From: Archaeoglobaceae archaeon | GTDB taxonomy: Archaea > Halobacteriota > Archaeoglobi > Archaeoglobales > Archaeoglobaceae | DNA length: 64,000 nt | NCBI GenBank assembly: GCA_038734275.1 | Contig: JAVYOO010000001.1 | Coordinates: 407,665 to 471,664 of the forward strand | Reading direction: 5' to 3' | Shown: positions 61,873-64,000 of the stretch, one piece after another | Position numbering within the stretch: position 1 is the first letter of the stretch | Layout of the letters: each line of letters begins with the position of its first letter | Notes under the pieces: model-generated | Told to the model about the DNA's origin: nothing | Databases searched by the model: none | What the model saw: only the letters and a program-made list of their open reading frames with translations | Translations under genes and position numbers: made by a program

Positions 61873-61920
61873 CGAAGAATATTTATTCTTTTTCTAATAA
61901 AAAGTGATGAAGGTGATCTG

Positions 61921-63357
61921 ATGAGCTACGTTCTTGGCATAGATGCGGGCACAACTGGAATCAGAGCGGGCGTTTACTCTCTTGATGGAAAACTCGTTGC
62001 TCAGAGCTACACCGAATTCCCGAGTTATTATCCGAATCCCGGATGGGTTGAGCAGAACGCTGAAGATTGGTGGAAAAGTGTTGTAAAGGCATGCAACTCC
62101 GCAATTAAGCTTGCAAATGCTGAAAATGATATTTATGCCATTTCGGTTGCAAACCAGCGTGAGACTATTGTTCCGATCTCCAAAAGCGGGACACCGCTTA
62201 CGAGGGCAATTGTTTGGCAGGATCGAAGAACTGTTGAAGAGGTCAGAAGAATGAAGTCTATAATGAGCGAGGAAATCTTCAAGCTAACAGGTTTGAAGCC
62301 AGATCCATACTTTTCACTGCCAAAGATTTTGTGGTGGATGAAGAATTATCCCGATGTGGTTGAAAAAACCTGGAAATTCATGCTTGTCCACGATTACATA
62401 ATATATAGGCTTACAGGAAACGCTTTCACGGATTTCTCAAACGCTTCACGCACAATGCTCATGGATCTAAGAAAACGAGAGTGGTCTGATAAAATTGCTG
62501 AAACTTTTGGCATCGATTTAGATAAACTTCCCGAGATAAAAAATTCTGGCGAAGTCGCTGGAGACCTCAGGAGTAGAGAGATTGAGGTAAGATCAAGACC
62601 AGTCGTTGCGATAGGTGGTGGAGATCAGCAGTGCAGTGCTCTTGCCCAAGGTGTTGTTGAGGAAGGCAAAATAAAGTCCACAACGGGCACGGGCACCTTT
62701 ATGATCGCTCCCGTTGAAAAAATGCACGGCGGTGATCTAATTTACTCAGCACACGTTGTGCCAAAAGTAGTGGCAGAAGTAAGCATTTTCACAACTGGTA
62801 GCCTTCTTGAGTGGGTTAAGCGTAACTTTTTCCCAAATGACAGCTATGAAGTGCTCAATGCGGAAGCGAAAGCTTCTGGAGTTGGAGCCCGTGGACTCAT
62901 GATCTTTCCGTTCTTCTCAGGCGCTGGATGTCCTCACTGGAATCCTGAAGCGAAGGGGAGTATTTATGGGCTAACTCTGGGTCATTCGAGGGGGGACATA
63001 GCAAGGGCAGTGATGGAGAGCGTTGCTTTCGAGGTTAAAACCAACATTGAGCTCATGGAAAGACTGGGCATTAAAGTTAACGAGCTTAGGCTTGATGGTG
63101 GTGCAGCAAGAAGCCAGCTATGGAACCAGATCTTTGCAGATGTAATAAAAAAGCCCTGCCTCGTTTCTGGAGACGTTGAAGCAACAGCAAGAGGCGCTGC
63201 GATGCTTGCCTGTCTTTCTATAGGCTTCTCGCTGAAATACGTTCTCGAAAAGTTTGTTCCAGAGTTTACGACTGTCCTTCCATCTGGCATTGAATACAGC
63301 GAAGTTTATGAGAGATACAAAAAAATTAGGGAAATTCTGCTTGGATTAAAAAGCTAA
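61921..63357 (+). CDS. glpK: Glycerol kinase
   Basis: 478-residue FGGY kinase. GIDAGTTGIRAGVYSLDG, NQRETIVPIS with the glycerol-binding Arg-Glu, WQDRRT, GGGDQQCSALAQG and TTGTGTF are all typical of GlpK. ATG follows GAAGGTGATCTG. It is divergent from the GlpA-like gene, so glycerol uptake, phosphorylation and oxidation are probably regulated together. No glycerol facilitator is in the window. Other FGGY sugars are less likely since the glycerol motifs are intact. Confidence 0.93.
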   Translation: MSYVLGIDAGTTGIRAGVYSLDGKLVAQSYTEFPSYYPNPGWVEQNAEDWWKSVVKACNSAIKLANAENDIYAISVANQRETIVPISKSGTPLTRAIVWQDRRTVEEVRRMKSIMSEEIFKLTGLKPDPYFSLPKILWWMKNYPDVVEKTWKFMLVHDYIIYRLTGNAFTDFSNASRTMLMDLRKREWSDKIAETFGIDLDKLPEIKNSGEVAGDLRSREIEVRSRPVVAIGGGDQQCSALAQGVVEEGKIKSTTGTGTFMIAPVEKMHGGDLIYSAHVVPKVVAEVSIFTTGSLLEWVKRNFFPNDSYEVLNAEAKASGVGARGLMIFPFFSGAGCPHWNPEAKGSIYGLTLGHSRGDIARAVMESVAFEVKTNIELMERLGIKVNELRLDGGAARSQLWNQIFADVIKKPCLVSGDVEATARGAAMLACLSIGFSLKYVLEKFVPEFTTVLPSGIEYSEVYERYKKIREILLGLKS

Positions 63358-63728
63358 ACAATATTTATTTCAACTCTGTTCTCCCACAAGCCGTGCAGAT
63401 TGCAGTAAGCTAATGCGTAAAGAACTCCGCTTTTGTTGAGCTTTAACTTGAAGCTCGCTTCCTGTTCTGCAATTTCAGGCGTAAGCTCAGCTCTTGCAAC
63501 GAATATCGGGTTAAAATCTCTTCCAGTTTCATAGAAATAAAGCTCTATCCATCTGAAAGAATGCTGAACCGTATTCGGATGCCCCTGAATGTAAACTCTA
63601 ACTGCAAAAACCTCTCCCGCTTTTACCTCCTTCGGGGCTTCAATTCTTGGTGTATGGTTTTCCCGCTTCGATATGGCAAGCTTGTCTTCCACTTCCGGGG
63701 TGTATATTAGCTCACCAAATTTCTTCAT
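63354..63728 (-). CDS. Superoxide reductase (neelaredoxin type, class II)
   Basis: 124-residue Fe-SOR with one iron site: His25, His50 (GHPNT), His56, His112 and Cys109 (CNLHGLW). No N-terminal desulforedoxin domain. The usual E-K-H motif at the substrate gate is Glu23-Asn24-His25 here, so the catalytic Lys is replaced. ATG at 63728 follows AGGTGAGAG; a start five codons earlier would overlap that site. A CTTTATAAAAAC box lies about 50 bases upstream. Convergent with glycerol kinase (four-base overlap). Confidence 0.92.
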   Translation of the reverse strand: MKKFGELIYTPEVEDKLAISKRENHTPRIEAPKEVKAGEVFAVRVYIQGHPNTVQHSFRWIELYFYETGRDFNPIFVARAELTPEIAEQEASFKLKLNKSGVLYALAYCNLHGLWENRVEINIV

Positions 63729-63875
63729 TCTCTCACCTATCATAATGTTAATAGGGCAAATAAGAAAGTTTCGGGGTTTTTATAAAGGCAAAAAATGAGT
63801 CCTTTTGAGAAATCCTATCATTATCATTCTCAGGAAAATTTCAAAAAGATAAAATATCCCTCAACAACTTAAGCT

Positions 63876-64000
63876 ATGCTTCTACTTGAGCGTGAAGCCA
63901 AAGAACTGCTTGAAAGCTATGGAGTCAGGACTGCTAAAGCGGTTGTCTGCGAAAGCGAAGAAGAAGCTGTGAGGGTTGCTAAGAGCATTGGATTCCCAGT
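63876..64000 (+). CDS. ADP-forming acyl-CoA synthetase, ATP-grasp subunit (5' part)
   Basis: The first 41 codons of a gene cut by the window end. The start MLLLEREAKELLESYGVRT and the following EEAVRVAKSIGFPV are typical of the N-terminus of the ATP-grasp (beta) subunit of ADP-forming acetyl/acyl-CoA synthetases. GATAAAATATCC lies about 25 bases upstream of the ATG, so the message is probably leaderless. This enzyme would conserve energy from acyl-CoA made by the beta-oxidation genes. Succinyl-CoA ligase beta is the alternative. Confidence 0.75.
   Translation, partial: MLLLEREAKELLESYGVRTAKAVVCESEEEAVRVAKSIGFP

Noticed and set aside
63795..63872. 25-codon frame upstream of the last gene (starts MSPFEKSYHYHS)
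   Set aside because: The nearby TATA-like element is better explained as the promoter of superoxide reductase on the other strand, and the ATG lies too close to it to be used; no ribosome site.
1..64000. CRISPR arrays, insertion sequences, integrase genes or attachment sites
   Set aside because: No regularly spaced repeats, transposase motifs or terminal inverted repeats were seen. The only long repeat is the 371-base tract within two acyl-CoA dehydrogenase genes.

Overview
The window looks like a chromosomal segment of a hyperthermophilic euryarchaeon of the order Archaeoglobales. The inference rests on archaeal-only genes (rpS6e, CarS, aTrm56, AglB, TatA-type translocase, archaeal MCM subunit split, DUF473 and DUF1284 families), archaeal AT-rich TATA boxes about 25-30 bases before start codons, purine-rich Shine-Dalgarno sites inside operons, and two strongly Archaeoglobus-like items: a ferritin gene overlapping a 168-residue FeR-type ferric reductase, and a CTAAC-N5-GTTAG palindrome in front of hsp20 that matches the operator known for the A. 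fulgidus heat-shock regulator HSR1. I cannot assign a species. Genes are densely packed and no gene-free stretch exceeds 300 bases.

Layout. 1-2.8 kb: end of a cytoplasmic [NiFe] hydrogenase operon (FAD/NAD subunit, small subunit, large subunit). 3-6 kb: acyl-CoA ligase and thiolase. 6.1-8.6 kb: a newly noticed Cys-rich mini-gene, a YchF-type GTPase operon and a bactofilin-like beta-helix protein. 8.7-11.3 kb: a catalytically degenerate HMG-CoA-synthase-like/OB-fold protein paired with a thiolase. 11.3-28.4 kb: a large fatty-acid degradation and propionyl/methylmalonyl-CoA region: two hydroxyacyl-CoA dehydrogenase/enoyl-CoA hydratase fusions, an acyl-CoA ligase, two acyl-CoA dehydrogenases that share a 371-base identical tract, a stand-alone hydratase, and a six-gene methylmalonyl-CoA operon (B12 subunit, epimerase, carboxyltransferase, a 41-residue subunit, biotin carrier, mutase). 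28.5-33 kb: deacetylase, endonuclease V, DUF473, PAC2 chaperone, pyruvate/oxaloacetate carboxyltransferase. 33-37.7 kb: a second, divergent B12 mutase operon with MeaB, a family III CoA-transferase and an unrecognised Cys-rich Rossmann-like protein.

37.8-52 kb is mostly housekeeping: a flippase-like membrane protein, S6e, universal stress protein, LeuD-like subunit, CarS, PyrE, PurB, aTrm56, PyrC, ArgG, TatA, ferritin with ferric reductase, a degenerate PAS/GAF sensor and a CheY-like receiver. 52-55 kb holds tRNA-Cys, the oligosaccharyltransferase AglB and hsp20. 55-64 kb holds a CoA-disulfide reductase-like flavoprotein, a LarA-like nickel racemase homologue, AspS, VKOR, a glycerol-3-phosphate dehydrogenase/glycerol kinase cluster, superoxide reductase and the start of an ADP-forming acyl-CoA synthetase-type gene.

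How it fits together: fatty acids are activated by the CoA ligases, taken through beta-oxidation by the dehydrogenases, hydratase/dehydrogenase fusions and thiolases, and odd-chain or branched residues enter through propionyl-CoA and the two B12-dependent mutase systems. The most promising less-described items are the second mutase operon with its unknown Cys-rich partner, the HMGS-like protein that has lost all three catalytic residues, the recent gene conversion between acyl-CoA dehydrogenases, and a symmetric bidirectional TATA box between rpS6e and a stress protein.
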